Assembly: GCA_004352715.1 (NCBI GenBank)
Contig: SCFE01000084.1
Location: 582,833 to 646,832, forward strand
Direction: 5' to 3'
DNA from: Hofstenia miamia
Taxonomy: Eukaryota; Xenacoelomorpha; Acoela
Length of the DNA stretch: 64,000 nucleotides
A model generated the notes under the pieces. It searched no databases and had not been told where the DNA came from. It saw only the letters and a program-made list of their open reading frames with translations. Positions 25,301-41,200 of the stretch are shown piece after piece. The position numbers and the translations under genes were made by a program. Every line of letters starts with the position of its first letter. The first letter of the stretch is position 1.

Positions 25301-28300
25301 GTATTATACCCTCCTTCCAAGGGTACTCGCCCATATCAATTGCTCTTTGAAAAATAACCTGATATGGTGTAGCTAACTCTCTGGCAGCTATGCGAAAAGT
25401 GCGTCGCCGTAAGTTCAGATGGATCTACTGCTTTGCTGTTTGAAACATGTTTCAACGCCTGTGTTACTTCTTGCATATCCAACACTGGGGTTGGTCTTCA
25501 AGCTTCGGAAAAACGAATAGGCAATGTTAGTGGCCGCAGAATACATTAAGCGTTAGTATGGTCTGAGAAACGACCGCAAAATTGGTTATAAATTTCTGCT
25601 CTTGCATGGGAAGTTTTGCCTCGCATTTCTGGTATACTATCGGTAATGAGAGACGGTTTATCCTTTCGTGAGATAGACGCTATAAATTTCTAAATATTCT
25701 ATCAATGTATTCCTTATGCGCTTTTCTTATAAGGTTTGGCACACGCTTAGTATGCATTCTAATGTCATATCAAGTAGCCTTACCATTCTGAGCAAATTTA
25801 TCTCTACACTTGATGGCACTACGTACTTCTCTGTTAAACCACAGTTTGTTCCTTTTACTTCAATGCGTTTTCTGGAAACGCCAAATCATATGAGAACTTG
25901 TGATACATGGACACTAATTCTTCCAGTTCACTTGCGGTGGTCGTGCTGTCAATAAAAACCGACCAATCAGTGGTCTCCATAATGTCCTCACTATAATCGG
26001 TTGTGATCCTAATCGTTCGGTATTCAAGGGTTCTTTGTGTCATAATCATGCGGTGAACAGAACTTCCAAGAGCAGCTAATGGATGACATTTATAACTATC
26101 AACCGAATTTGTGAAAAAGAGGTGCAAATACGCGTCATCTTTTGTAGGAAAATCAATAACCTGATAGAGGCCGCTGTCCAGTAGCATTATGTAGTCCACT
26201 CGATTGAAATCACCAGTAATAATAACCAATGTGTTGGGCTTTTTTCAAACACTTGTGGATAAGGGAATCTAACTTCTTCGGTATGTACACAATAATTAAC
26301 CATATACCAGTAAATTCACTTGGCAATTTAAAAGGCCTCAACTTAATACACATGATATTGCTTTCAGGAAGCATACTCACTCTAAATTCAGCAGAAAAAT
26401 TCTTGAAATCACTACAGTACGAGTAATCAATATATACCGCTATGCCCCCGCCTTTTTCCGCGTGTACAAGTAGGCAACCTACCGTCGCGTTGGAGGACAT
26501 ACCCTTGCTGACATAAATCAATATGCATTCGTGGAACATTTTCGTTAATCCAGGATTCTGTAATAGCTATAACCTCAGGTCTGTTATATGCATCGATCAT
26601 CAGCTTCAGTTCCTTCATTTTGTTGCACAAACTTTGAGCATTACCAGTGAAAATCCGTGGCAGAAATTGTGTCTTATGCCTCGATATCCTAACAGATTCG
26701 GTACACCGAGAAGTGCCTAGTCAGTTATCATTTGCTATCTCCACCTGTTTATTATTCAGATACAAAATATTACCTCTTATTCTCAAGCGACTTCTCTCGA
26801 TTCTGCTATTTATTAATTCCCATCTTTTCTTCAACACATTTCTTTCAACCTGGCCTCAAATGGTAAATCAGGGGTTATGTACACACGATTCTTAAAGGAT
26901 TTCAACCCAGTCACATTAGACAAATGTTTCCGAACACCCACGGATTCCTCAGCGTAACTAACATATTTCGAGGCTTAGCAGTATTCAAATAAAACTTACC
27001 CAATCTGCGAATATCACTGACGTGAACGTCATCTTCATCTAAGTGGGAGAGCAGTTCCAGAACCTGCGATTTTTCTTGCTGCATGCGATCAAAGCGATTT
27101 TTCTCGTTCACTTCAGCGAGACCAGCAATTCTTATGTTCGTTTTATAACTATTATCGTACTGTCGCCTTCTATCGTTTTCATCTTCTTGTAGCTTCGCGT
27201 GAACAGTGAATTCGGTAGTTTTCCTTAAAATACTCCTGCAAATCGATTTGACCGCAGTAATTTTTGGTTCGATATCGCGCGCCGAGGCGCTTGTCTTCCT
27301 GACAATATCCGACACAATGCCCTCTTTCCGCCCATTGCTGACACAAGAGTTGCAAAATAACATAATGTTATCCTTGGCTGCTTGCAGTCCTTTCAGCACA
27401 TCCACATGGAAACCAGTACATCCCGAATTCCAATGCATCTTTGTTCCACATGTAAAACATACAAACACATTGATGTCTTCATCTATCGCTTTACTACACG
27501 TATTAAAATGTATAACATAAGTGTTGCTTTGATTAGTATTTGTCATATAGAGAGCAAACAAGAATGCGACCGTTCAACGCAAACGCTTTATTTCTGAGCA
27601 AAAGCTAACATGGTCCCAAATTTATGTGTTAAACCTTCAGTAACCGCTTTGGTGTATACTAGATATTTCATGCTAAACATTTTGTACTTTTATAACTATT
27701 GGACCTCAAAAAAGTCTAAAATTGTTTATTAAAAATTTTATTCTAATATTGGAGTTCAACTTTTGGCTATATTTATAAAATTATTTTGATATTTTGATAT
27801 GTTCCAAACTTGTGGCACCAAAATTGTTTAAAATTTGTTATAAGCTTTATTTCTATTTTTGCAGAATGAAAAAACTTTATTGCCGGGTGCGGTCCCACCC
27901 TCTCAGTAACGCCACTTGAAACTATGACACGGTTTCAACCGATGAGAAAAAAAATTCTTTAAAAAATTTGTATTTGAATAATGTTATTCGAACTAATTAC
28001 AGTAATTGATCAAAACACTATGCATTCCTTCGAAAGATATTAAAGAAATTCATAGGGTGTTCCTGTTCACACAATCTATCCAGAATAGTCCCTTATGCCT
28101 TTCTGGTAATTCATTTATTGCCGTAGGACATGCTGTGTCTTAATGAAATCCATCCTAAAATGAGGGATTGAGCAGATTAAAAATCACTAGTACGCGCTTG
28201 AAAAAATTTGATAAACTATTTAATTTGTAAATTATTTAGTTGTTAGATTAAATAATCAACAGTGTGCGCTTAGCCTAAGATGAGGCACTATTTTATGCAA

Positions 28301-30029
28301 TTATTCAAAGCATAAATGTTAGTTGTTAATCATCCAATCATTTACCATAATTGGCAGGCAGATGAAGTTAGCTAAATAATCGCGTAAATTATTTGCCGCG
28401 AAAATGTGGAAGCAAATCGTGCTAATCGCAGCATTCTGTGTTTTGAAAATTTCGTCTGCAAACTACTGCCTTGACAACCAGTATTGCCAAAAAGAATACA
28501 AGAAGAACTACTGTTGCTTGGAGCGAATACCAGGGGTATGTTGCATGAAAGCCAAGTATGTGGGCCAACAACTGATGGGGATTAGGAAAGACAGAAATAA
28601 CGAAATTGCTATTCAATTAAGAAGAATGACAGAAGATCATAAATCTATTGCCCTCGTACATCAACTGGAGTTTTTCCGAAAGTTAACTGAGGATATATTA
28701 GCGAAACTTTTTAGCAAGAGATACTTAATGCAGAGTGTACACGAAATCGCTAACCTCGATGTAAAGATCGAAAAAATAAAAAAAAACTTCATTAAGTTCA
28801 AGAAATCAGCGGCCGAGTATTACACATATTTAAGAGAATGGAATAGAAGTGACTTAACCACAAGACTTTGGCCAGAAAATCAACAGTATCCTTTCGAAAT
28901 AATTGAAGATCTATGGGACATAATGGATGAATCATCACTGATGTACCATAACATGCAACTTACTTAGCATTTTTGTAAAAAAATATTTGTATACTTAAAA
29001 ATGTAAATAATATATCAACTCTTAGGAAAGATCTATATGGATTTTTTTTCTGCACTACTATTGTATACAAGTAAGACCACATAATATCAATAAACTGCTA
29101 AATTGGTTTGTGAAATGATATATTAAACTTAAAATTTTCTTACAAAATGTAAAAAAACCGTTGAACATAAATGAGGATAAGATAAAAACATATATAGTTT
29201 GTAACATCTCAATATTCAATAAAGAACGGTTGTTATAAATTCGTGAAATATTATGAAGTATACATTAATAAAATTAAGTAAATAAAAGCAAATTGGAAAA
29301 TGGGGAAATTAATTTTAAATGAGTTCTTTTGAGAATTAGTTTAAAGAAATGTCTCAACAATTTTTGATTTCGCTAATTTTAGTATATATATATATATATA
29401 TATAACAACGAAAATTTTAATTCAGAGTACTTTCGGTACTTACTGTACCATCGTCAGTCGAAAAACAAAAATTATTTGGTGGTAAAATTATAAATTTACA
29501 AATCATTAATTAAACTAAAATAAGTGAAAAGTTTGATGACATTTAGTATTTAAATTAGGTTTCTCTTCCTTAATATAAATTGATTCTGCGATTTTGGTGC
29601 ATTTGTGTTTCATTAAAATATTCAAGTCAGATGCTGATTCTTTATGTATTTTTGAGTGCATATAAATTTGAATTTGTGTCTTCAAATGTCTTTTGGTTTC
29701 ACCAATGTAGAAGCTATCACACTTTTGACAATTATATTTATAAACAATTGATGAAACCAAAGGTTTTTGAATTGGATCTTTGTTATGAATTATATTTGAT
29801 GTTTTTTTCCGAATTTAAAATTGGTATAATTCTTGATTTCCTTAAGTAGTTTCCAAAATATATTATCTTTGTGTTCCTGCGAATTCTATTTTAATGAAGA
29901 GGATGTTAGAGCTTCTTTTGATGTTTTTTGCAATAATTTTTCAGGATACCCATTAGATCTTAGATTTTTAAATATTTTATCAAAAGCCTTTGTAAGTACA
30001 TTGTAGTTAGATGATTAGTAAAACAGCTC

Positions 30030-30065
<36 letters not shown>

Positions 30066-30143
30066 NNNNNNNNNNNNNNNNNNNNNNNNNNNNNNNNNNN
30101 NNNNNNNNNNNNNNNNNNNNNNNNNNNNNNNNNNNNNNNNNNN

Positions 30144-30179
<36 letters not shown>

Positions 30180-33100
30180 AATATTAAATATTTTTTAAAA
30201 GCCCGTGTTTTACTAAAATTAAAAAACAATTTTTATCCTATTTTGTATTACTGAATGTGGAATTCAGCTGTGTTCAGTTTTCAAATTTCTTTCTTAAAAA
30301 CTTACGATTTTATGACATGCGATTCTAGCTCTAATCTAATGAAATATTTGAAAAATACAATTCCGATTCACGCGTACCCAAGTTTTATTGGGTTTTTAAT
30401 GGATTTGACCCAAACCAGAGTTGTGTGAAAATGTGACCTAAATATGACACAAATACACGCTTAATAATTCTAAAATTTTTATTCCATTACAATTTATAAA
30501 TACTTTCTAAAAAGAAACAAATAAAAAGCATTAAAAAGTAAATTTAGATCAATATTACCAAAAAGGTAATATTTTACACTGAATTTATTATACACACTCA
30601 TGACCAAAACTACTTTTAAACATTGACCCACACCAATTATATATGTTTTTGTCTTTTTATAATTTGACCCAGCTAAGCCCAAACCAAAATTTAGCAAAAA
30701 ATTTGGCTTAACACAACTCATTTACAAATCTAGCATACACTACAACAAAAAATTTCAAAAAATTAACCAAATAAATAACTGTAAATATTTTTCACTCTAC
30801 AATAATGAAATTACAATTAAGTCATTTTAACAATTCCAAACCTGCTTAGTTTCATGAGCAGCTATTTAAATAGTATAAATTATACTATTTCCTTTTCGAA
30901 GTGTCTTTGAAACAGAATAGAAAGCTAACGTATCTTAAGCACATTTTTAAAGAAACACTGAATTCAATGATATTTCTCTAAAAAATATACACTGAATAAT
31001 ATACGGGGATAATTTGCTTAACGAAATCGACCAATTATTGAATGCACTTAAAAATATGCATTTGAAAGAAATAATTGCTGAAAATCTTTCATAAATCTAG
31101 GGACGTAAATTGTTGAAGTTGATTGATTTCTTCTCGTACAAAATGAATGGAGGGCGGCGCGTTTTATATCAGCTGCCCAATTAAGGCTCTCTTCCCCGCA
31201 TCTTGATCATTCACCAATAATTCTGGTGCCGTTGAAACAAAAATATTTTTCAACAAAAGTCCACAGCTAAGCATACACACACTTCCTTGGCACATAGTCA
31301 CGAACAGAGACAGATTTCCTCACTAACTATCGCACTGTGCATTTACTACGATGGGTTACAAAGTAATAATCGTTAATAAGCATTCCATTCAAATTTAATT
31401 ATACCAAGGTCAGTGATTTTAGGTATTCTTAGATTTAAATTTTCAAGATGATTCATGCTAACTTGGACTAAATCTATTTCGTAATGTAGAGAAACACTCG
31501 TGACAAATCCATATTTACTTAAAAATTTTAAATTGCTAAAAGCTGAACTTTTTTATTTTAAATACTGAACATTTTGAGATAAATTGAATTCTGAAAGTAC
31601 CCATAAATAATCACGGCTAAAGTTGGCTCTCATTTTGAATTCCCAGTGGCTCAGACTAGCTTCAAGAAAAAGCACAGGATACCATTTTTAAAAACGTTGG
31701 GTTTCAAAGCACTTTAGTAAACAATTCCAGACTTAAGACTAGGTAACCACAATGTACATTTAGCTGCAGTGGAGTAAAGAATTCATATCTTAGGTTTTAT
31801 TGTAATACGAAATCGCCTGCAAAGCCAAGAACTAATAGTTTATTTTCAATAAGGGAACTGGTCAAAAAAGAAACTTTAAAAACGTTACGAATTACGTTAA
31901 CTAAAGCGTTAACTAGATGGAAATTAGACACTCGTTGCCCCCTCAGTACAATATTGCTAGAAATACAACGCCAAAAATTTGCAAAGCACGTTAACTAATT
32001 ATATTTTATTTCACACAACGCCACGTTAGAGTATCGGTTTTAGACTACATCCCTAATAAACTCTAAAGACGGAAATTGTTTACTCCAGAGAATTGGTAAT
32101 AAAATTGTGAATCATTTAAAAAAGAAATTGTATCTCAATATAAACGCAAAGGCATTATCCGTTATCCCATGGTCCATCACAGTAATTCTTTGAATTTTTA
32201 CCGCTAAAAATCACTGTTGTTCAATCCGCCACCCACCACAGCATTCCGCACCGAAATCATCTCTAATATGCATCTATACTATATCAATTCCAATTATAAA
32301 TACGAAACGGTTATGAAAATGATGTTAATTAGATATGGATAAATCACTTACGAATCTGTAATATCACTACTACGCGGAGATACAGTGTAAAGTTTATTCG
32401 TCCAAATAATTACAAACAATTTAGCTTTGTTTCTCATTATAAAACCATTTTGTGGTTTCAACTAAATTAACGCACATGATTTAAAAAAAGAGACCCCTGG
32501 AATTTGATATTTTTTGGTTCGATTCGAGTTGAAATCCTAACTCGCGAGTTACAAACATACTTAAACTTATTTTTCTCCTTACACTAAGCAATATGTAACA
32601 GTGTTACCCTACATAAATGTGCGATAGAAATACAACATGTTAAACCAACCGGATGGCTCACAACTTGAGAGTGAAAAGTCGAAGAATTCCTCGACATTAC
32701 AAATTGAAGAAAAAAAGAGGCCATTCAAAGTAATATCGAGATATTTTCGAGTACTCGAAATTTAACTTTAAGTTTCTAGAACTCGAGTTGAGTTCGAGTA
32801 CTCACAGGGTTCTAATCTAGAAATATTGTTTTTGAAATGCAGCATAAATGATTTTTTTTACGGTACATAGTTTCTAGCTTGGAATGGTCTACATTTTGAG
32901 TAAGTATACAAAATGTGATTATTCATTTCCAGTCATAAATCGTAGGATTTTGGAATTTATGCAATGATTATTACATAGATGTTATTAGGACAAAACGTCA
33001 TAACATACAGAAATAAACATTTTGGAATACGTACACGACATATTTATTAGAAAACGCGATTTCTATATACAATGAACCACAATTACAAAATATTCGTACC

Positions 33101-36100
33101 AGTTAAATCTCAGGTAAACTATATTAACCCTATTTTACCGGGGACCCTATTTGACCCCTCCCTATTCTTAGATATACCCCAGAGACTGTTTCTAAATAAA
33201 CTATCATTCTATGACCTTTTTCTTTAAGTTGATTTGCAGCTTTTGACGCAAATATTTTGCGGATGGGATCAAGGTTACAAAGTTAGAGCGCTTTAAAAAA
33301 GTCCATGAAAAACTGACATTCCTTGAGATTTTGAAAATATTGATTTTATATGTAAATGTAATAATTAAAACTTATGCATAAATTTCAATGAAAAATTATA
33401 ATTAAATGTTTTCTATGTTTTATTTGCATTATAGGCCTTTCTCATGATTTCTATTTAGTAATATATCTAACATTTTGTGTCAACAATGAGAAATTTGAAA
33501 AATTTGATGCCTAACCTAATTAATATGGGCCTAATTTCCATATTAATTATCATATCGCAAAATCGTTTCTGAAATGTCAAAGTATCTCCACACCAAATTT
33601 GCTGTTGATCAAATTTAGATCTCAGGGGGGGGGCAAATCTTTCCTCCCCAAATAGGGTTAAGAACCGCTTCTGCGTTCACATTTTACAATCCTTGATGAT
33701 TTCAAAAAATTACGCGATCGTAACTCACAAATCAATAAATCCGAAACCACTACGGGACAAAGGATGTCTCCACTTTCATCCACTCGGTTTCGCCAATGAC
33801 TACACACGACTGAATCGAGTCGGGGCGGTCTATTAACAAGAAACAGTTGCGGTTAGCTGTTGCACCAACTGTTCTAAACCTAAATGCCCACAAGATCAAT
33901 TCAACAGTCTTTTCCAGTGCGAAATGTGATACCGAATTAAGAAAAAATGTACAGGCATGACAATGGATAGGGCGGACAAAAAGTGGAACACGTACCCCTC
34001 TGAGATATTAGAATTAAGCAAAAATGATTTAAAATTACCGGTAAAATGTTATCCACGACTGTCTCAATTATATTGTTTTGCTTTTATAGAATTCAACAAC
34101 ACTTACGTTAGGGTATGTTAAGACTATCGACTTCTATTACTAGGTTTTACAAAAATATCAGAGTTAGAGTATGAGATTGGTAGCAAGAGCAGTTACAAAA
34201 TCACTTTACATCATTCTCATTCTTGGGTTAAATGTGCAATTCCATCAAAATGTGACAGTACACGCGTGACCAATTTTATAGTCTAACCGTAGAATAAAAT
34301 TGCATTTTCCGAATTAGTTGGTTACTTGAAGTTATTAAATAACATCAATACGATCATTTGGTCAAAAATAGACTTAAAAATTATACGAAAATTCATATAC
34401 AATTACTAACGAATCAAATTCCAAAAAACCCCGCAAAAGCCATGAAATTACCAATTATATGAATATTTCAGATATTAAAAAACTATTTTTTATGAACAAT
34501 TTCCTAAAAGTATTTGTTTACTAAGATCATTTTAATTGAAGATTATACCTTTGTACTAGATGACTTTTGTAATACACTTAAATGCGTTGTACCTATATAT
34601 ATCTATATATAAATTAGACTACTTCTTCAACTTCTGATAACTTATTTTCGATATTGCTGTGTAAATACTTTAGCCTTATCATATTAAAATATACGCCACT
34701 GCTAATTCCTCATATAAATGCGTCCATTTTGCCGTTGAATTACACAATCGGCCTAACCCAAACTGTATACTTCTGACTTCTCCAAACTTTGACCGATTTA
34801 TTAAGGCAACATTAGTGGTATTACATCCAATTTAAAATTTAATGAACTCTGTGAAACTATCTAGTAATAGTACCTTAAATTCGATTTAACAAAACAATAT
34901 AAAAATGAAGTATATCTCAAACGACAACAAATCAGGCTAACCTGTTGAAGCACCTAATGCTAATGCCTTAATGATATGACCAGTGGAACGAATGCCTCCA
35001 TCGGCGATGATTGGAATGCCAAATTGTTGTGCGTATTCTGCTACGCGATAAACGGCTGTTGCCTGAGGACGTCCACAAGCCATGACTTCCTATAAAAGAT
35101 TATTAAGTTCTATAGACCAATATATTAGCATTATTGGTTTACAATAACCATTTTCATATGAAAGATAAGCATAGTATTACACAGGTTGTACCATCAATTT
35201 ATTAATTCACATTTTTTGCTTTCTTGGAAATTTCATATACAAAATATATTAAATGCAATTCTAAAATCCATTATAGCCTTTCAATCACCATACACAAATG
35301 TTTAAACATTACAGGTGCAATAAAAAAGCCTAAATCGAAAAAAAGTGGTACACAATTTAAACTGCATAGGAGTTATTAAATTTTTTGTTTTTTAAAATTT
35401 TTAAAAGCCTACGTCGCGACGAATTCTGACTTTACGTACATGGCACCTGGACGGAAGGTAGGTAGTCTATTTATAAAATATTTGATACTAGTTGTTGCTC
35501 CCATAGGCTCTAGACCTCATGTTTACCGGAACATTAGATATGGAGAGAATTTAAAACTTTTTATAAAATTGGAATGTTCAATTTAAAATCGTGCATTTTT
35601 TCAAGTACTTCAGCCACAGCAATAGACTTTTGTACAAATTCCAACAGTATGGTCGAAAACATCCACCAGTAGTTGGAAAAAAGTTTGTCCTATAGCGAGG
35701 ACATAGGCAGTTTAAGGTAATATTCTCCTACATTGATAATGCATACATAGTAAGAAATTTATTACTTTGCTACTACCCGTATTTTGGGTCATACATAGCT
35801 GGACCAATTATGCTCCATTTAAAGAACTTTCTATACACAAAAATATATTTTAACCACAAAATTATGCTGTATGATTAGAAAATTATGCTCTATAAAGAAT
35901 TAAAACACAAAAACTTAAAAAATGATGTTCATTCAAGCCCTCCTGAATCAATTCAACATTCATTGAAGCTTCAAATGGAAAAACCTCCATGAAACAAGGA
36001 CGTCTATATTATTAAATTAAATTATTCAAAGCAGTGCTTCTCAACCGGGGTCCATGTAACATCACTGGGGGTCCACACACACACACACGCACACACAATA

Positions 36101-38221
36101 GTGAAATGGGGGTGAACGGTAACATTTGGTAGTGAAGTCTAATTCAGTACGGTTTTAATTGAATTTCTAAAGAATTTTGCACTATCTTGAAATACCAAAA
36201 TTAAAAATATTACTTAAGGGTTATAGTGTTATTGTACGCATATATCCTACTTAAAAAAGAGTTGCAATCGTGCTATCGGGTCAGGGATTTGTCGATGGGG
36301 CAGCGGTGTCAATTTTTTCCATTAACTAACAAGTAAATGAAATAAATTTACATAAAGGACCTTATCTATATAAAATGATTTTTACGAAACATTGAATTAC
36401 ACAAATGCGATGTATAACTGTGAAACGTTGTAACCATAAACATAAACGGTGTCCATCTTAATTGGCAAATCGTTTCTCCTCACTTTCAAAAAATTTTCTC
36501 CACGCCTACTTTTAAATCTAGAAATAGTGAGCCATTGATATGGTGAACGTGCTTAAATGCAATGTTGAAAATTTGTAATAAATTTATTTGCTGTGTTGGA
36601 AGCAGTACTTCTTGTTTTTCAAAGAAAAAATTGCGGTGTCTAAAAACATTTTAGCGATATTCTTAAATCTGGCATTTTGAAATTCATTATTTCAACCAGG
36701 GTTTAGTCACAATAACCTAATAATGTTAGGATGTGTCTACGCTCCTACTAGTAAACCAATTAACTAACAACATAATGCTTAAATAATATTTCGAACGCAA
36801 TTTTAAATACACAAAATGTAGAATGGAAATAAGATTACACTACGCTTACCTGATAATAATTGTGCACACCCGGGTATCATTGGGTAGCACACGTAACTAC
36901 TTATCACTAATGAGCTTCAATAAGGAGGAGGTAGCGTTAGTAAAATTTGTGTTGCCGCACAGCATTAGTTTTAAGTTATTCATATATTTGTTGACATTGA
37001 ACCTACGGCTATTCGGGCGGGAACGGGTAAGACTTTTATGGATGCGGACGGACAATGGTAGGGTTTCTCTGTGTACCCGTGGTTACCAATATCAGAAATA
37101 CATGACCTGCAAAGCCCTAATATTAATTCCTTATCACTTGAAAAATACACTGGAGAAAAGTTCAAATTTTGAAGTAGGCTAGTTGGACCATGACACTAAA
37201 GCCTAATATTTTGGACCTGAAAAGTGACAGACATTAATTGACCTACTTAATGGCCACGTTCTATTCAATTCTCGCATTTTACTACGGTGATAAATTGTTT
37301 ATATGTATTTAGTAAGCATGTTTTTTTAGGATAACAACGTTTGGCAACATAATTTCTTTCAGTGAAGGCTTATTATCACCAAAAACTCAATAATCACAGT
37401 CAGCAGCAACATTCAAGTATATTTTTTATTTTCACGAAAATTTTATATTGTTAAATTGTTCGTTTAACTCTTCTAATCAACTCCAAAATATGCATTGCGC
37501 TCAATCTTCAATCATGATATTATTTATTATTTAGTTATATGATTGTGGGAAATAGACTAGTAATAACCTTATATTATCGGCCTAAAGAGAGAAAAAAGTT
37601 TATAGGCTATAATGATTCTCATTAGTAATAGGATCCGGATAGTGAATTGAATATATCGGATACCAGAAAATTCCGAATAATTTGATTGCCAGATACCGGA
37701 TAATACAGTCTTCAATAATTACTGAAGAACAACCTCAGTATCATCAAGCCTCTGAAGTGAATAAATATTCACCATACATGGAAATGCATTGTCGAGTCAA
37801 CGAAACAAACAAGGCCAGAAAAATTTGTTTTGTTGCGTATCATGGAAAACAATATAGTTTATTCCTCGAAAATTCATTTTTAAATCAAATTTTATCTCCG
37901 AAGTTAACGATAATATTGCACATGTATTATTAAAAAAACCAGGTAAACAAGTTAAATTTTTCCGGATGCCGGATATTGTGTAATTGACGATTTTACCGGA
38001 TTCCGGTACATCCCTAATTTTTCCTCATGCCATAAATAATGTATGTATATTAAAATTGTATTTTGTAACAACGCCAATTTTGTACCGAAAAACCATTTCG
38101 ACGTTTTTCTTAGACATTTGGAGTACCCTATATTTTTATATATGCCAATTTTTTGAACTTGTGTACGAAGAGCCAGTAGAAACTTTTACTTTGTATGAAT
38201 TGACAAATATTTATAAAAAAT

Positions 38222-38260
<39 letters not shown>

Positions 38261-41200
38261 GTATATATATGTTATAAACTCTTATTTTGACAGTCCTAAA
38301 TTGATGTAGTATTCTTTCATTTTTCTTAGGAGATTTAAATCCGCCTTTATTTTGATGTTCAACAAAAAATCGAGCACATCTTCAAGTCATCCACTCGATG
38401 TACTTTCAAATTATTTATTCAAAAAAGGTCTTTGAAGACGTGTTTTTAACACGTTTCTGATTTCCATTTTTGACGTAAATATACGGTTTGGTATTTCTAT
38501 GTTATNNNNNNNNNNNNNNNNNNNNNNNNNNNNNNNNNNNNNNNNNNNNNNNNNNNNNNNNNNNNNNNNNNNNNNNNNNNNNNNNNNNNNNNNNNNNNNN
38601 NNNNNNNNNNNNNNNNNNNNNNNNNNNNNNNNNNNNNNNNNNNNNNNNNNNNNNNNNNNNNNNNNNNNNNNNNNNNNNNNNNNNNNNNNNNNNNNNNNNN
38701 NNNNNNNNNNNNNNNNNNNNNNNNNNNNNNNNNNNNNNNNNNNNNNNNNNNNNNNNNNNNNTATATATATATATATATATAATTAACTTATAGACTCCGC
38801 AACTGTCTTAATGCAATTGAGACCGTTACGTGTTAACAATCAACAGCCTCTAATGTAAGCTAGAATATTTTCAAGCGTGAACAACGCACGGCCGAAATAG
38901 GGTTAAAGTTGCAAATACGAATACTGCTTCGGAAATTGAGTAAGTCTTAAGTATAAAAAATTAAATCTCTGTGGTATATGGTTTCATTGCAAATAAGTAA
39001 ATAGACAATAAAACCTGACAGAAGAAGATAAATTTAAGATGACGTTGACATAAATATAAACAATGTTGTTTTCACATCATTTAAAGAAAATACGTTGTAA
39101 AAGATAACACTAACATCAAAGGTGGCAACGGGTCAAAGTTTTGAACCTCTGACCCGCATCACAGTCTCCCAAAATTCAAAAAAATTAGGATGGGAAGAGT
39201 TTTTGCATGTAAATCTTGCATTAAAAATTCCAATAAATTTTAGAAAAGTTTCTAAGATATAGTAAGAACAGCAAAGCACTTTATTATAGTTTATAATTAT
39301 GCACGTTAAACGAGTAATGATGTTAATTCGTTCTTAATGCATATATTATTTGACAAAATTATAATGAGTTTCGTACAGTTGCTAAGTAAGAGCACTGGCA
39401 TAACATCAACTTAAATTTACTTAGAAAATATACACTAAACATACAAACTAATAATAAGTGATAGAATACATTTAAATAGCTAAGGCTATTAGATAACTTT
39501 AGATATCCGGTAAATTTTGCTCTGAAGTTCCCAAAACAGGTTTAGAATAAATTAATAATAATACTTTGCAAACTAAAATACGCAAAAACCTGAATTACTT
39601 CCTAAAGCACTCTGACAAGTGACTCGAATGCCAAACTAACATGGGAGTTACAGAAGCGATTTTCAGACACGTTGAATCCCAAAAATCGTAAAAGCTCTGA
39701 TGCATCACGCGGTTTTAATAAATTGTAAACGAGTAAGGATTTACAAATAAAGAGTTACCTCAACTAGTCAAAAATGGACAGCTATCATAAATTATTAAAC
39801 GATATATCTACTGACAAAATAGATTAAGGAAAGAAAAATGCGTAAGCTTATAACGGACTAAGATGAAAACGATAAAAAATGCAATAAGAATGAAGTGATA
39901 CGACACGTAAATGTTAATGCATTCAACATGTTTTTGATTAAAACATATTCCAAAATTTGCATAGGCATGAAAAGTATAGTCTCATTTTTAGGTCAAAACC
40001 AAAGATTTTCTGTATTTTTTGTAAAAATGTTTATCAAAATTTAAATTAAATTCTAATTAAAAGAACGATTAAGTAAAATAAAAGAAACAATTGTTATATT
40101 TATAACATGTCTCAAACAATACACACTTAGTTTAATGTACTTTGAATGCGTAAGGCCAATATAAGATCAAAAATTCTTAGTTTTTTGGCAATTTTTGCAA
40201 TCGAAATGCTAGGTGACAAAATTATCGCCTAGTGACATTATACTTCAAGGAATTAACTATATTAGGTCGCATTAAGCAAGTATGAAATTTTGCAATTGAT
40301 AGAAAGTTTCTGGATCTGAACAACCAGTAGTATAGGTCAGGTGTTATCAAAGTGCTCCGTGAGCCACTTTTTGATTTATTAATTAATGAACCCATAAAAA
40401 TATTTTACGCAGAATATGCATGGTGACCTATTAATTACAAGGAAAATGTAATTTTTTTAATAGCACTGTCGATCTATCGGTTGATTGTCAAACGTCAAAT
40501 CGTCATTCATACATCGCAAGGGCTACGCCAACAATGTTAAACATGGTTCATATGTAGTGCCAGAATTCTTGATATTGTGTAACATTGAGTGACGATGCTA
40601 AATTGAAACAATGCAACCGTGGAAAAAAAGAATTTTACTTTATAAATTTTTCAAATAATTTTCCTTCCAGGAACAATTAGCAAAATAAATTATGCCGAAA
40701 AATTATTATAAAAGAATTCCTATTTAATGGAGAAATATGCTGATAATATTTGTCTATTTTGGCCAGACTTATATATAGTTACCATCCAAAATCAACGTAG
40801 CAGGTTATTCATCATTTAAAAATCAACACAACCGATCAGACAATCGGCCATTCTTCATGATGAAGAATAAAACTGACATCAAGTGTTCAATGTGCAATTA
40901 AAAATTTTCAATCAAAACATATCTGCTTGCTCATTTTTCATTCAAATAAACTATATGAACTTCTTTAATATTGATCGCCCATGTTACAACATAAAAGAAC
41001 TACCACTCCCATATCCAACTTTGACGAAATTTATTCACAACAAAATAAATTTTCAAAATTTGTCACATTGAAAAATTGCAAAGGAATTTTCCACTTCGAA
41101 TTCTAAATTCCTTCAAACTAAATACCATAAAAAATATAATACAGCATAAAATACACACAATAATTTTAACAAATTTACATTAAAGATATATTATTGAAAT

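Larger units (their letters stand above)
18614..34941 (-). other. IMPDH intron 9
   Basis: 16,328 bp. Hosts a Tc1/mariner-type remnant, an unknown 191-codon ORF, a broken CR1-like element, a nested intronless secreted-protein gene on the plus strand, a Penelope-like fragment, TA microsatellites and a piggyBac-like MITE. About 30.2-33.1 kb and 33.7-34.9 kb show no recognised gene, apart from a GC-richer stretch at about 31.13-31.36 kb. Confidence 0.9.

Noticed and set aside
36823-37182. 119-codon plus-strand ORF in IMPDH intron 8
   Set aside because: Open on both strands in a GC-richer patch, with no recognisable motif, start context or codon pattern; probably chance or repeat-derived.
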